Notes under the pieces: model-generated
What the model saw: only the letters and a program-made list of their open reading frames with translations
What the model was told of the DNA's origin: nothing
Databases searched by the model: none
Translations under genes and position numbers: made by a program
Source of the DNA: Adonisia turfae CCMR0081
GTDB taxonomy: Bacteria; Cyanobacteriota; Cyanobacteriia; Phormidesmidales; Phormidesmidaceae
NCBI RefSeq assembly: GCF_011009555.1
Contig: NZ_QXHD01000003.1
Coordinates: 227,239-291,238, forward strand
Direction: 5' to 3'
Length of the DNA: 64,000 bases
Shown here: positions 46,186 through 55,176 of the stretch, in pieces
Numbering within the stretch: position 1 is the stretch's first letter
Layout: every line of letters begins with the position of its first letter

Positions 46186-46908
46186 GTGAACTCAATATCA
46201 ACAAATGCAGCAACATACGAGTTACATGGAATGGAATTCGATCTGTACGTTGCCCAACCAGAACGCGTGACGAAGGCTCTGCCGGCCATTTTTGTAGCCC
46301 ATGCATGGGATGGTTTGAACGAGCCTATGGAGAATATTACCCAACGTGTAGCACAACTGGGATATGTCGCCGTTGCCGTCGATGTGTACGGTAAGGGTAT
46401 GCGCGGTGATCCCACGGGTGACAACTCGCATTTAATGATTCCCCTGCTTGAGGATCGAGGTGTTTTGCGAGATCGCTTACAGGCTGGTTATGCGGCTATC
46501 AGAGAGATAGAGACGGTGGATACTACCCGAATTGGTGCCATAGGGTATTGTTTCGGCGGCTTGTGTGTACTCGACTTGGCGAGGTCAGTGCCAGATGCCC
46601 TTCAGGGTGTTGTTAGTTTTCACGGCGGACTGACTAGAAACAGTCTGAAGGATACGAAGCCAATGGAGGCAAGTATTCTTATCGAACATGGTTGGGATGA
46701 TCCGTTAGTACCCATCGATGATTACCTGGCATTTGCCCATGAGATGGACGAACGTAAGGCTGATTGGCAGGCGCACATTCATGGTGGCGCAGTACACGCG
46801 TTTACGTTTGAGGGTGCAAATATGCCAGAGAATGGCCTGCAGTATCATGAAGCAGCGGCTCGACGTTCATGGAAATCTATGATTGATTTTTTTGATGAAG
46901 TTTTCTGA
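46186..46908 (+). CDS. Dienelactone hydrolase-family protein
   Basis: 240 residues from a GTG at 46186. An alpha/beta hydrolase with the family's Cys nucleophile in GAIGYCFGGLCVLDLAR, the acid in EHGWDDPLVP and the His in GGAVHAFTF. Members hydrolyse carboxymethylenebutenolide or other lactones and esters; the natural substrate is unknown outside aromatic degradation. It is 155 bp downstream of the DadA-type gene, same strand, and may be cotranscribed, but no metabolic link is obvious. No signal peptide. Confidence 0.9.
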   Translation: MNSISTNAATYELHGMEFDLYVAQPERVTKALPAIFVAHAWDGLNEPMENITQRVAQLGYVAVAVDVYGKGMRGDPTGDNSHLMIPLLEDRGVLRDRLQAGYAAIREIETVDTTRIGAIGYCFGGLCVLDLARSVPDALQGVVSFHGGLTRNSLKDTKPMEASILIEHGWDDPLVPIDDYLAFAHEMDERKADWQAHIHGGAVHAFTFEGANMPENGLQYHEAAARRSWKSMIDFFDEVF

Positions 46909-47090
46909 GGCTGCTGTTGACCAAAGACGAACACAACAGTAGCTGGGACCATGGGAGCCCGATACCATTGGCCTGCTAGCGAATGCCTTTATTTCCGATT
47001 AAGTCTATTCTCTACTTTTCAGTTCAGTATGGAGCATTGGAAAGCAACGGTTTATGGATGAGTATTAGCAGTTTTTAGGATTATCTGTAA

Positions 47091-47291
47091 ATGTCACAGC
47101 ATAATAATCGCGTTCAGAAGATCGAACTGAAATTTCAGCTTTGGGGATGGGCTTTATTCATCCTATCGGCAAGCTTTTTTATGGCGGCAAGTATTAGGGT
47201 GGGAGATGTATTAAGTCTCTTGGGTAGTTTATTTTTTCTCTTTGCTTGTATCTTGTTTGTGATTCCCCTAGTTATTATGAGAAAGTCATGA
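47091..47291 (+). CDS. Small two-helix membrane protein
   Basis: 66 residues: a polar N-terminus (MSQHNNRVQKIELKFQLWGW), two predicted membrane helices (about 18-35 and 40-61) separated by RVGDV, and a basic end RKS. No family recognised with confidence. The hydrophobic pattern and positive C-terminus look genuinely coding. Stands alone between the hydrolase and an SDR remnant. Confidence 0.55.
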   Translation: MSQHNNRVQKIELKFQLWGWALFILSASFFMAASIRVGDVLSLLGSLFFLFACILFVIPLVIMRKS

Positions 47292-47344
47292 GTTGCCTAA
47301 TCAATTGGTAGCGATTCGATGATTCTCTTCAGAATACGCTAGCG

Positions 47345-47475
47345 GTCGGTCGGACAATGCTGATGCCTTGTTTAGTGTATTCTACAGCACCCGCTTTAGT
47401 CAGTCCGACAACAGCATACTTAGAAGCGTAATATTGTGTAGCATAGTGAATGCCATAGCCAGCCTTTGATGCAGG
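47345..47475 (-). pseudogene. Short-chain dehydrogenase fragment
   Basis: The frame reads QYYASKYAVVGLTKAGAVEY and then TKQGISIVRPTASVF, clearly the catalytic YxxSK helix and following strand of an SDR (canonical form Y-x-A-S-K-H-A-V-x-G-L-T-K). About 40 codons survive without the cofactor-binding half. Its closeness to two complete SDR genes suggests either a third decayed member or leftover of a rearrangement. Confidence 0.65.
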
Positions 47476-47581
47476 CTCCGGACAGCTTGAAAATTTGGCG
47501 ATGTCGCATGCCATCCGGCTGGCAATCGACTTTTGTCTGGTGGCGAAGGGCTAAGTCACTTCGCCACCAGACAATGGGCTA

Positions 47582-48136
47582 TCACTGTTCCAGAAGTTCC
47601 AACTGGAAGAAGATGCTGAGGATATCCTCGGCGAACCATGCCTCGGTGATTTTGCCGTCGCGAATACGGTAGAAGGCCATTCCGTCCCACTGCGCGCGCC
47701 GGTTGGTAGTCTCATAGCTCATGAAGGATGCAGAATTCATTCCGCTGTTGGTAAACCGGTCGATCACAAGATCATCGCCAATCGCATGGATCTCGTCGAT
47801 CTCCAGATACATGTCCGTGAAGGCGGTTCCAGCGGTTGCACGCACGAAGTCCATATAAGCTTCGATGCCATGATACTCTCCAAGGCTACCGCCGCGCCAA
47901 ACCATGTCGTCATGCCAGTAGTCCGGAATGGCATCGATATTGCCACCATTGACGACTTCGGCCACGAAGTCACGGATCAGGGTGATGTTTTCATGTTCGA
48001 CGCAATCCGTCGCGTCTTCGGGGCATCCCGTCCTGCTGACGGTGTCTTCAGCATAGACCGGGAGCGCGGACCAGGAAAGGGTCAGCGCGGTCAGTGCAAC
48101 TGCGATGTGGTTACCAAGAAATGGGCGTATGGTCAT
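47582..48136 (-). CDS. Secreted SnoaL/NTF2-like protein
   Basis: 184 residues. A signal peptide (hydrophobic core AVALTALTLSWSALPVYA, cleavage before EDTV) precedes an NTF2-like fold of the SnoaL/ester-cyclase type (ENITLIRDFVAEVVNGGNID, YWHDDMVWRGGSLGEYHG, DRFTNSGMNSASF). Such proteins are small alpha+beta barrels that bind or isomerise small molecules. GC content is markedly higher than in the flanking cyanobacterial genes, and codon use looks alphaproteobacterial. It is 40 bp downstream of an SDR gene with the same bias, so the pair probably arrived together. Confidence 0.85.
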   Translation of the reverse strand: MTIRPFLGNHIAVALTALTLSWSALPVYAEDTVSRTGCPEDATDCVEHENITLIRDFVAEVVNGGNIDAIPDYWHDDMVWRGGSLGEYHGIEAYMDFVRATAGTAFTDMYLEIDEIHAIGDDLVIDRFTNSGMNSASFMSYETTNRRAQWDGMAFYRIRDGKITEAWFAEDILSIFFQLELLEQ

Positions 48137-48176
48137 GGTGCTCTCTTGTTTTATTCGGTTTGAAAGGGGGAAATGC

Positions 48177-49013
48177 CTAAGTGACCTCGTCGTAGTTCAC
48201 TGAGGTCGATACATCGCGCCATTGGGCGTCGGTCTCAGCGAGGGCTTGCGCGAAAGCACCGGCATATTCGACCGCATCCGTGCCGATCAGTAGTTCGTTC
48301 GGGATATCCTCACACCCGGCCAGATCAACAAGCACATTTGCGACTTTGACCGGGTCAATCGGCTGCGTGCCCGACATCTGGCGCAGCATGTCCGCGCAGA
48401 CTCCGACGGTTTGCTGATAAGGTTCGCTGATGGCCGGTATTTCCATTGAAGATCCAGCCCAATCAGTACGCATTGCACCCGGTTCAATGGTGGATATCTT
48501 GATGCCAAACGGGGCGACTTCCTGTGCAAAACCGAGAGAGAAACCGCGCACCGCGAACTTCGCGGCCTGATATGCTGTCAATCCAGGCGAGGCCATGCGT
48601 GCTCCTACAGATGCAATCTGGAAGATCACGCCCGAGCCTTGCTTGCGCATAAGAGGGGTAATGGCTTTGCAGACATAGACCACACCAAAGAAGTTGGTCT
48701 GCATTTGTTCTTCGAAATCTTTGAGGGTGATGTCTTCAACAGATGCCGTGTTTCCGTAGCCTGCGTTGTTCACAACAACATCGATACGCCCGAAGCGGTC
48801 TGTAGCTTTGTCGATGGCGGCTTGCACAGCGTCGGCATCGTTGACATCCAATGCCAAAGGCAGCAGGCGGTCGCCATGTTTTCCAGCCAGATCGTCAAGC
48901 TGTTCGGGTTTCCGGGCGGTCGCTACAACCGAATGCCCAGCAGCCAATGCCGCTTCAACAAGATCGCGACCCAAGCCGCGTGAGCTGCCTGTGATGAACC
49001 ATACTTGTGTCAT
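48177..49013 (-). CDS. Short-chain dehydrogenase/reductase (GC-rich, probably transferred)
   Basis: 278 residues from the ATG at 49013 (MTQVWFITGSSRGLGRDLVE); an upstream ATG at 49025 would add four residues. The cofactor loop GSSRGLG, VVNNAGYGN, the Ser in IASVGARMASPG and YQAAKFAVRGFSLGFAQEVA (Tyr, Lys) are all intact. The ATARKPEQLDDLA segment after the second strand suggests NADP. The sequence resembles the SDR type common in alpha- and betaproteobacteria. It is probably cotranscribed with the secreted SnoaL-like gene that follows. Confidence 0.9.
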   Translation of the reverse strand: MTQVWFITGSSRGLGRDLVEAALAAGHSVVATARKPEQLDDLAGKHGDRLLPLALDVNDADAVQAAIDKATDRFGRIDVVVNNAGYGNTASVEDITLKDFEEQMQTNFFGVVYVCKAITPLMRKQGSGVIFQIASVGARMASPGLTAYQAAKFAVRGFSLGFAQEVAPFGIKISTIEPGAMRTDWAGSSMEIPAISEPYQQTVGVCADMLRQMSGTQPIDPVKVANVLVDLAGCEDIPNELLIGTDAVEYAGAFAQALAETDAQWRDVSTSVNYDEVT

Positions 49014-49153
49014 TGTTTTCTCCATGAAATTTGAGTTGGGAGGGAATTGAGGGACCGAAATGCGATCAGCGATCGAACGGAAGGTTCAGTCCGGTTTTGG
49101 ATCGTTTTCCGGTTTTGGGCTGTTTGGATAGGTGTGGCTAAAACTGATTTGCA

Positions 49154-49921
49154 TTACAGAAACATGCCGCCAGAGACTTCGATTCTCTGCCCGTTAATCC
49201 AGCGGTTGTCCTCAGAGAGTAAAGATGCGATCGCACCGCCAATATCATCGGGTACCCCCACCCGTCCAAGGGCCGTTTGGGATGCAATGAAATTATTGAG
49301 TTCCTTATTGTCGCGGACGACACCCCCACCAAAATCCGTCTCGATCGCGCCAGGGGCCACAACATTTACCCGGATTTGTCTGTTACCTAACTCCTTTGCT
49401 AGATATCGGGTTAATACCTCAATCGCCCCTTTCGCGCTGGCATAGGCCGAGTACCCTGGCAAGCTGAACCTTGCTAGCCCTGACGAAAGATTCACGATGT
49501 GTCCGCCATCTTTGATCAAGGGCAAGAGTTTCTGCGTGAGGAAGAAAACACCTTTGACGTGAATGTTGAACAGGCGATCAAAGCCATCTTCAGTGATCTC
49601 AGTAAATGGCTGATTGAATCCAAACCCTGCATTATTGACCAGGAAATCAAAGCGATCCGTTTGCCAGGTATGTTGCAAAGATTGCTTTACCTGTCCGACG
49701 AAATCTTCAAACATTTGGGTATTCGAACTATCCAGTTGCAGGGCAACTGCCTCACGCCCCATCTCCTTAATGTCAGAGACAACTGCGTTGGCTTTAGCCT
49801 CATTGCTGTGATACGTCACGATCACATCGACGCCTTTCCGGGCCAGGGTCAATGTGGTGTTTTTACCTAACCCTCGGCTCGATCCAGTCACTAATGCAAT
49901 TTTTTGATTGTCCTGTGGCAT
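49154..49921 (-). CDS. Short-chain dehydrogenase/reductase
   Basis: 255 residues: TGSSRGLGKNTTLTLARKGV (cofactor site), VNNAGFGFNQPF, NLSSGLARFSLPG (Ser), YSAYASAKGAIEVLTRYLAK (Tyr, Lys) and an FabG-like end NRWINGQRIEVSGGMFL. Substrate unknown. Composition is closer to the native genome than the SDR downstream. It is divergent from an AraC-type regulator that starts 169 bp away, the usual layout for a regulator controlling a neighbouring reductase. Confidence 0.9.
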   Translation of the reverse strand: MPQDNQKIALVTGSSRGLGKNTTLTLARKGVDVIVTYHSNEAKANAVVSDIKEMGREAVALQLDSSNTQMFEDFVGQVKQSLQHTWQTDRFDFLVNNAGFGFNQPFTEITEDGFDRLFNIHVKGVFFLTQKLLPLIKDGGHIVNLSSGLARFSLPGYSAYASAKGAIEVLTRYLAKELGNRQIRVNVVAPGAIETDFGGGVVRDNKELNNFIASQTALGRVGVPDDIGGAIASLLSEDNRWINGQRIEVSGGMFL

Positions 49922-50090
49922 GGTTTTACCCTTTCTGCGCTTGCTTGGGTTGATCGTAGGTCGGGATACATTGGCTCTGAATGCCCAAATCTGGCAGGTT
50001 ATTGCCTAATCCTCTCAACCTAGATGTTGGTCGAGAAGCTATTCTCTACAATGAACCCGTAGGCAACGATTGCAGTCGTCCAAACCCAGC

Positions 50091-51008
50091 ATGCAGACTG
50101 AAACGATTTACCACGATCAGATCGCTAGTCGCTGTGCAGAACTAGCGATCCGGGCAGCACGACACACGGATAGTCAGGGCAATGGCGTTCACCTAACTGA
50201 GATCGCTCAACTGGCATTCATTCGAGATGATGCTTCCACGATGGTATGTAATGTTTATGAACCGGCACTTGCCATCATTGTTCAGGGCAAAAAGGAGATA
50301 TTGCTCGGTGAAGAGACTTATCACTACGGTGTTGCTCAATATCTGATGGTTTCTGTTGAACTACCCGTCAGAGGATTTATCGTGGAGGCAACGCCCGACA
50401 AGCCATATTTAGGTTTTCTGTTAAAACTCTCCCCCTTTCAACTCTCTGATATTGCTACCCAGGTTCAACTCAAAACAGATGCCAAAGACAGCTCCTGTCG
50501 AGGGTTGTTCGTCGGCGATGTCGATTTGCTCCTGATTGATGGTGCGCTCAGACTGACCCAGCTTTTAGATACGCCACAGGATATTCCATTTCTAGCACCG
50601 ATGATTATCCGCGAAATCTACTACCGTCTGCTCACAGGGAAACATGGTGAAGCGATACGTCAAATTGCCACCTCCGGTAGCCACATGCAGCGCATCGCCG
50701 GAGTTATCGAACGGATCAAAACTGACTTTACCCAATCGCTACGGGTTGAAGCGCTGGCACAGCAAGCTAACATGTCTGCTTCATCCTTACATCGTCACTT
50801 TAAAGCAGTCACCTCAATGAGCCCGCTACAGTACCAAAAACAATTACGATTGTTAGAAGCGCGTCGCCTGATGCTAACTGAAGACGTCGACGCGACCCAT
50901 GCTGCCTATCAGGTGGGATACGAAAGCCCCTCGCAGTTTAGCCGTGAATATTCCCGTATGTTTGGGGCACCCCCCATCCAGGATATTCAGCGGTTACGGA
51001 TAGCCTGA
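50091..51008 (+). CDS. AraC-family transcriptional regulator
   Basis: 305 residues from ATG 50091 (MQTETIYHDQIASRCAELAI); a TTG at 50070 would extend it by seven codons. The N-terminal part (TMVCNVYEPALAIIVQGKKE, GVAQYLMVSVELPVRGFI) is the AraC_N cupin-like domain of the CuxR/YqhC-like group. The C-terminal part has two helix-turn-helix motifs (VEALAQQANMSASSLHRHFK and HAAYQVGYESPSQFSREYSR). It likely controls the divergent SDR gene, with the operator in 49922-50090. Confidence 0.92.
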   Translation: MQTETIYHDQIASRCAELAIRAARHTDSQGNGVHLTEIAQLAFIRDDASTMVCNVYEPALAIIVQGKKEILLGEETYHYGVAQYLMVSVELPVRGFIVEATPDKPYLGFLLKLSPFQLSDIATQVQLKTDAKDSSCRGLFVGDVDLLLIDGALRLTQLLDTPQDIPFLAPMIIREIYYRLLTGKHGEAIRQIATSGSHMQRIAGVIERIKTDFTQSLRVEALAQQANMSASSLHRHFKAVTSMSPLQYQKQLRLLEARRLMLTEDVDATHAAYQVGYESPSQFSREYSRMFGAPPIQDIQRLRIA

Positions 51009-51080
51009 TTTGTATCCAAGGGTACACAGTCTTCCTCGCTAACTACCTACACTCGTCTTGGTGTGACCAAGCTCAACTGA

Positions 51081-51563
51081 ATGAAACCGATTGCTTTTTC
51101 AATGCTTGCGATCGCAACCCTGGGAATACTATCAAGTCCAGTGGCTGCTGACGATCATGTATCTCCTAATGGTGTTAGAACGTTAACTCCTGAAGGCGGT
51201 ATTATTCCAACTGCCACATGGAGTCTGGGGACCCGTGCGGGAGACTATATCTTTGTTGCAGGGATGCGGGGGATTGATCCCGAACTGAATGCCCTGGTTC
51301 CCGAGGCTGAAGGTCGTGTCCGACAAGCATTTTTAAACATGCAGCTGATTGCTGAATCAGAGGGAGCCAGCCTGCGGGACGCAGTACGTCTAGTGGTGTA
51401 TGTGACAGATATGTATCGCTATCGCCCAATTGTCAACCAGATTCAGCAAGAACTCTGGGGAGAGGGTCCCTATCCACCCCGCACGATCATTGAGGTAGAT
51501 CGGCTTAATCAAGACGATATTGTTGAAGTCGAAGGCACATTCTACGCTCCTATCGAAGAATGA
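51081..51563 (+). CDS. RidA-family protein with signal peptide
   Basis: 160 residues. An N-terminal hydrophobic leader (MKPIAFSMLAIATLGILSSP VAA, with likely cleavage before DDH) precedes a RidA/YjgF domain (GDYIFVAGMRGIDPELNALV, AFLNMQLIAESEGASLRDAV, YPPRTIIEVDRL with the conserved Arg, and the acidic end VEVEGTFYAP). RidA enzymes deaminate reactive enamine/imine intermediates in the cytosol; a leader suggests a periplasmic relative. It is 72 bp downstream of the AraC gene, same strand, and could be cotranscribed. Confidence 0.88.
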   Translation: MKPIAFSMLAIATLGILSSPVAADDHVSPNGVRTLTPEGGIIPTATWSLGTRAGDYIFVAGMRGIDPELNALVPEAEGRVRQAFLNMQLIAESEGASLRDAVRLVVYVTDMYRYRPIVNQIQQELWGEGPYPPRTIIEVDRLNQDDIVEVEGTFYAPIEE

Positions 51564-52105
51564 GTAACCCCTAAGCTCCTAGCTAATACAATGTCAGTTG
51601 TTGTTGGCCAAGGTGCTAACGGTGATGTCAGGGGTGATAATCTTACAACCTTTGCTAGCAAAGGTTGTAGGATACCGTAGATATTTGCAGGCGTACAAGC
51701 AAACCGTTCGGCTGTAATCGAGAGAGAATTTTGCTAAGAGACAGATCAATGTTGGAGCAATCGTCTGTCATTACTGTAGTGTAGTCAGCTATCTCACTTG
51801 CGATGATCGGTTTTTAGTGATTTATAAATGGGATGGGTGCAGGTTGCGATTGTGGCAGCCTCCGCCAATAATTTTGCCCCGCACACAACGTTAGAGCGGC
51901 CTGAGCAAAAACGATCAGCTAAGAGTTAAAGGTACTGCACAGCCGCACAACTCTGCCCCAGCGAAATCTTCCGAAAGTCTATACCTTGAAGCATTATCAG
52001 CAGGCTCGAAACTCTCGGATTGAGTTCTTAAAGGTGGTGACGTTCCCATGATGAGACCATTGACCATGGACGACAGAGTTTTCTGCACCACTAAGGGATT
52101 TGGAG
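51564..52105. other. Gap with a perfect palindrome, no gene
   Basis: About 540 bp between the RidA gene and sbtB, which converge. Apart from the 26-bp palindrome at 51644-51669, no coding frame or RNA gene was recognised. Confidence 0.4.
51644..51669. terminator. Perfect 26-bp palindrome, probable terminator or protein site
   Basis: TACAACCTTTGCT followed by its exact reverse complement AGCAAAGGTTGTA. It stands about 80 bp after the RidA stop, where a terminator is expected, but lacks a T tract. A dyad operator or an element end are alternatives. Confidence 0.5.
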
Positions 52106-52423
<318 letters not shown>

Positions 52424-52901
52424 TTAGGTTACCTCTTGATGCGTTTTGTTGTGATAATTCAAGATAAGAATCTATGGTTTTATCTTGAACCATATATTTA
52501 AGTTTATGACAAAGATCGACCAATCCACTACCCTCTTTTGAGTAAGATGGGCTCAGATTAGCGGAAGCATTTTATAAAAAACACTTATCCTTTTGGATGT
52601 GGGCTTTGTATCGTTGACGGCTTGTGTGCCGATTGAGGTCGTAAGAGAACAAGGCTTCTTCACTAACTTTGAAAAAAATGTGGTCGTCGAAGCAAATCTA
52701 AGTATAGACTTAAGAATATCGTTCAAGGTAAAAGCATAGACTTTTGTCTTTCGTTCGACATCAATGTCAAGTGTGAGCGATCCAGTCTCTCTCCTGGAGA
52801 GTATCTCCAGTCACAGGTGAATTTCTGACAGGTGTTTGCGTAACGACGGGCACTTGTCTGCCACCGTCATATATATATTTGATCAGCATGGAACGGACAC
52901 C
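52424..52901. promoter_or_regulatory. Divergent control region between sbtB and the small membrane gene
   Basis: About 480 bp upstream of both sbtB (minus) and the small gene at 52902 (plus). It includes a short inverted repeat near 52780-52815 (CTCTCCTGGAGAG-like). No certain promoter or operator can be named from sequence alone; inducible low-CO2 control is expected for sbt genes. Confidence 0.35.
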
Positions 52902-53147
52902 ATGAACAAGTTTGACTCAACTAAACTGCGGACCAAGTTTGACAACACCAGCGAAGGCTGGCTAGTGCAGGTATATAGCGGTGATCGCCGTTTGCTCTGT
53001 GTTTTAGACGCCTCCCACGGTTGGAGCTTCTTGCTCGGTTGCGGTCTTGGTTTACTCCTTTCAGTAACTTGGATAAACGCCGCTCGTTACAGTACCCCCT
53101 TAGAGCCGACCCCACCAACAGAACTACCCGCATTGCAAATGGATTGA
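52902..53147 (+). CDS. Small single-helix membrane protein between sbtB and sbtA
   Basis: 81 residues from ATG 52902 (MNKFDSTKLRTKFDNTSEGW); an upstream start at 52836 is in frame but less likely. A polar N-terminal half is followed by one membrane helix (WSFLLGCGLGLLLSVTWINA) and a short proline-rich tail. Unrecognised. Its position inside the sbt locus makes a link to bicarbonate uptake conceivable. Confidence 0.5.
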   Translation: MNKFDSTKLRTKFDNTSEGWLVQVYSGDRRLLCVLDASHGWSFLLGCGLGLLLSVTWINAARYSTPLEPTPPTELPALQMD

Positions 53148-53175
53148 TACGACCCATCCTAGGGATAAGATATTC

Positions 53176-53206
53176 GCCTTGAGGCATCGTCATTGGACCT
53201 CAAGGC
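53176..53206. terminator. Hairpin after small membrane gene
   Basis: GCCTTGAGG ... CCTCAAGGC, a perfect 9-bp stem with a 13-base loop, 28 bp after the stop at 53147. No T tract follows. It overlaps the possible TTG start of the next ORF. Confidence 0.45.
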
Positions 53207-53510
53207 GCTTGTGGAGCTACCCATCACAAAGACGGGGTGGCCTCAGACCCCCCATATTCGGGGGTATAGATGGGGCGAGCAAATTGCTAGACGAGAAGAG
53301 ACAAACACTCTCTGGTTGCACAGGATAGATGGGCGAGTGGATCTCACCTGCCTCGCAAGCCAACCAATTCAGCTGTTGCCGATTGCTAAATATTTGGTTG
53401 GGTCCAGCCCAGATAAAGGTGAGATATCAGAAATTTGGTTGTTGGACAGCGACATTAAGGCCTCAAGGGAGGCTAGCGGCGAGATATTAGAAATTTGGTT
53501 AGGTCAATAG
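53193..53510 (+). CDS. Hypothetical protein upstream of sbtA
   Basis: 105 codons from TTG 53193; a GTG at 53211 avoids the hairpin and gives VELPITKTGWPQTPHIRGYR. The frame contains GEISEIWLLDSDI and a near repeat GEILEIWLGQ at the end. Composition is protein-like and hydrophilic with no membrane segment. Not recognised; it may be a cyanobacterial orphan associated with the sbt region. Confidence 0.45.
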   Translation: MDLKALVELPITKTGWPQTPHIRGYRWGEQIARREETNTLWLHRIDGRVDLTCLASQPIQLLPIAKYLVGSSPDKGEISEIWLLDSDIKASREASGEILEIWLGQ

Positions 53511-53977
53511 GGCTCAGGTTTCGAGCAGTTTCAGTGCTGATAGCGGCGGCAGGTCAGATCGCTATGCATACCCCTCGGTCAAGTGCTTAATTGAGGTTTC
53601 GTTAGTGGATGTTTGCTAGGCGGATAGGCTCAATATTCTATTGACAAGGTGGGATGGCAGTTATTTGACTCTTGGGTCAAGGGTATGTCGCCTTGAGAAA
53701 ACTCTGCGATCGCAATTTACATTAACCAGAAGCGAAGATCACCAAACAGAAAAAAGAAAAACTTATGATTGGAATTTGACATTGCGTTCCAAATCCTTGT
53801 TGAGAGTGCGCAAAAATCTGTGCATTTCAGGATAGACTTAAATACATAGAGATTTAGATTTTAATAGATCAAAATCTATAGAAGGTAATGCAAAATAGCA
53901 GTTATCTTCCAGCCCTGTTTGGAGAGTGGCCCTCTCTGAATACTCTGTCGACAGGTTCTCGCGTAACACCTGTACTT
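53511..53977. other. Gap upstream of sbtA leader, no supported gene
   Basis: About 470 bp. A 64-codon frame at 53641-53835 (arginine- and threonine-rich) is present but has no start signal and looks fortuitous. The sbtA promoter is expected here or just downstream. Confidence 0.35.
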
Positions 53978-54007
53978 TAGGGGTGAAGCGCTTTACCCCT
54001 ACTTTTT
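53978..54007 (+). terminator. Terminator-like hairpin in the sbtA leader
   Basis: TAGGGGT-GAAGCGCTTT-ACCCCTA forms a near-perfect stem (two G-T pairs) followed at once by CTTTTT. It lies 57 bases before the sbtA start, so it either ends upstream transcription or acts as an attenuator for sbtA. Confidence 0.6.
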
Positions 54008-54063
54008 AAAGCTCACTTATCACAATAATCATTCCTCGTTAGAGGAGGCGGAAGGAGGTATTA

Positions 54064-55176
54064 GTGGATTTCTTGTCCGATTTTTTGACGAACTTCCTGG
54101 CGAAGTTGCAGTCCCCGACACTCGGCTTTCTAATTGGTGGTGGAGTTGTTGCCGCCCTCGGTAGCCGACTGGCAATTCCGGATGCGGTCTATAAGTTCAT
54201 CGTCTTTATGCTGCTCATTAAAGTCGGCCTGAGCGGCGGCATTGCGATCCGCAATGCAAATCTGGCGGAGATGCTTTTGCCGGCAGCGTTTGCCATGGCA
54301 GTGGGCATCCTTATCGTGTTTATCGGGCGTTACACTTTGGCCAAGCTGCCAAACGTCAAAGTCGTGGATGCCATTGCGACCGCAGGCTTGTTCGGTGCCG
54401 TGAGTGGTTCTACCCTCGCCGCCGCCCTGACACTAATGGAAACGGGAGGTATGCAATACGAGCCCTGGGCCGCCGCACTCTATCCATTTATGGATATCCC
54501 AGCGCTCGTGACTGCGATTGTCTTGGCCAGTGTTTATCTCAGCAAGCAGCGCAATGCCGCAGACGAGCATCTCAGCAAGCAGGAGTATCTCGGCCAGCAA
54601 GAGTATCGCGCCCAGCAGGGAGGAGGTACCGCAGTTGAGTATCGTAGCAAGCAGAGCAGTGCCGCAAATAATAAGGTCAAGATATGGCCCATCATTCAAG
54701 AAAGTCTCCAGGGCTCTGCTCTATCGGCATTGCTGCTCGGTATTGCTCTAGGTCTCTTGACTCGGCCAGAAAGCGTCTATGAGAGTTTCTTCGATCCCCT
54801 CTTCCGTGGTCTGCTTTCGATCCTGATGCTAATCATGGGTATGGAAGCCACGGCAAGAATTAACGAGCTGCGTAAGGTAGCCCAGTGGTATGCCGTATAC
54901 GCCCTGGTGGCACCGCTGCTGCATGGCTTCATTGCCTTTGGTTTCGGCATGATCGCCCATGCTGTTACGGGCTTCAGCCCTGGAGGCGTCGTCATCCTTG
55001 CCGTCATCGCCGCCTCCAGTTCAGATATCTCAGGGCCGCCCACTTTACGAGCCGGCATCCCATCAGCCAACCCTTCCGCCTACATCGGCTCGTCCACAGC
55101 TGTTGGCACACCGGTTGCGATTGCCTTGGGAATACCGCTCTACATCGCGCTTGCCCAGGCGCTGATGGGCAGCTGA
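54064..55176 (+). CDS. sbtA: Sodium-dependent bicarbonate transporter SbtA
   Basis: 370 residues from GTG 54064, preceded by the purine-rich GGAGGCGGAAGGAGG. Ten or so membrane helices in two halves (FLIGGGVVAALGSRLAIPDA; GLFGAVSGSTLAAALTLMET; AASSSDISGPPTLRAGIPSA; YIGSSTAVGTPVAIALGIP) match SbtA, the high-affinity Na+/HCO3- symporter of the plasma membrane. The central cytoplasmic loop (about 159-205) is a degenerate repeat of YLSKQ/YLGQQ/YRAQQ/YRSKQ, a region through which SbtB is thought to act. The paired regulator sbtB is in this window. Confidence 0.96.
   Translation: MDFLSDFLTNFLAKLQSPTLGFLIGGGVVAALGSRLAIPDAVYKFIVFMLLIKVGLSGGIAIRNANLAEMLLPAAFAMAVGILIVFIGRYTLAKLPNVKVVDAIATAGLFGAVSGSTLAAALTLMETGGMQYEPWAAALYPFMDIPALVTAIVLASVYLSKQRNAADEHLSKQEYLGQQEYRAQQGGGTAVEYRSKQSSAANNKVKIWPIIQESLQGSALSALLLGIALGLLTRPESVYESFFDPLFRGLLSILMLIMGMEATARINELRKVAQWYAVYALVAPLLHGFIAFGFGMIAHAVTGFSPGGVVILAVIAASSSDISGPPTLRAGIPSANPSAYIGSSTAVGTPVAIALGIPLYIALAQALMGS
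54538..54660 (+). repeat. Degenerate 18-bp repeat in the SbtA cytoplasmic loop
   Basis: Units such as GAGTATCTCGGCCAGCAA, GAGTATCGCGCCCAGCAG and GAGTATCGTAGCAAGCAG recur, encoding EY(L/R)xxQ/K words. Repeat slippage would change loop length in steps of six residues. Confidence 0.6.

Noticed and set aside
54433-54699. Minus-strand frame with LLAE-type repeats
   Set aside because: Antisense shadow of the SbtA loop repeat, with no start signal.
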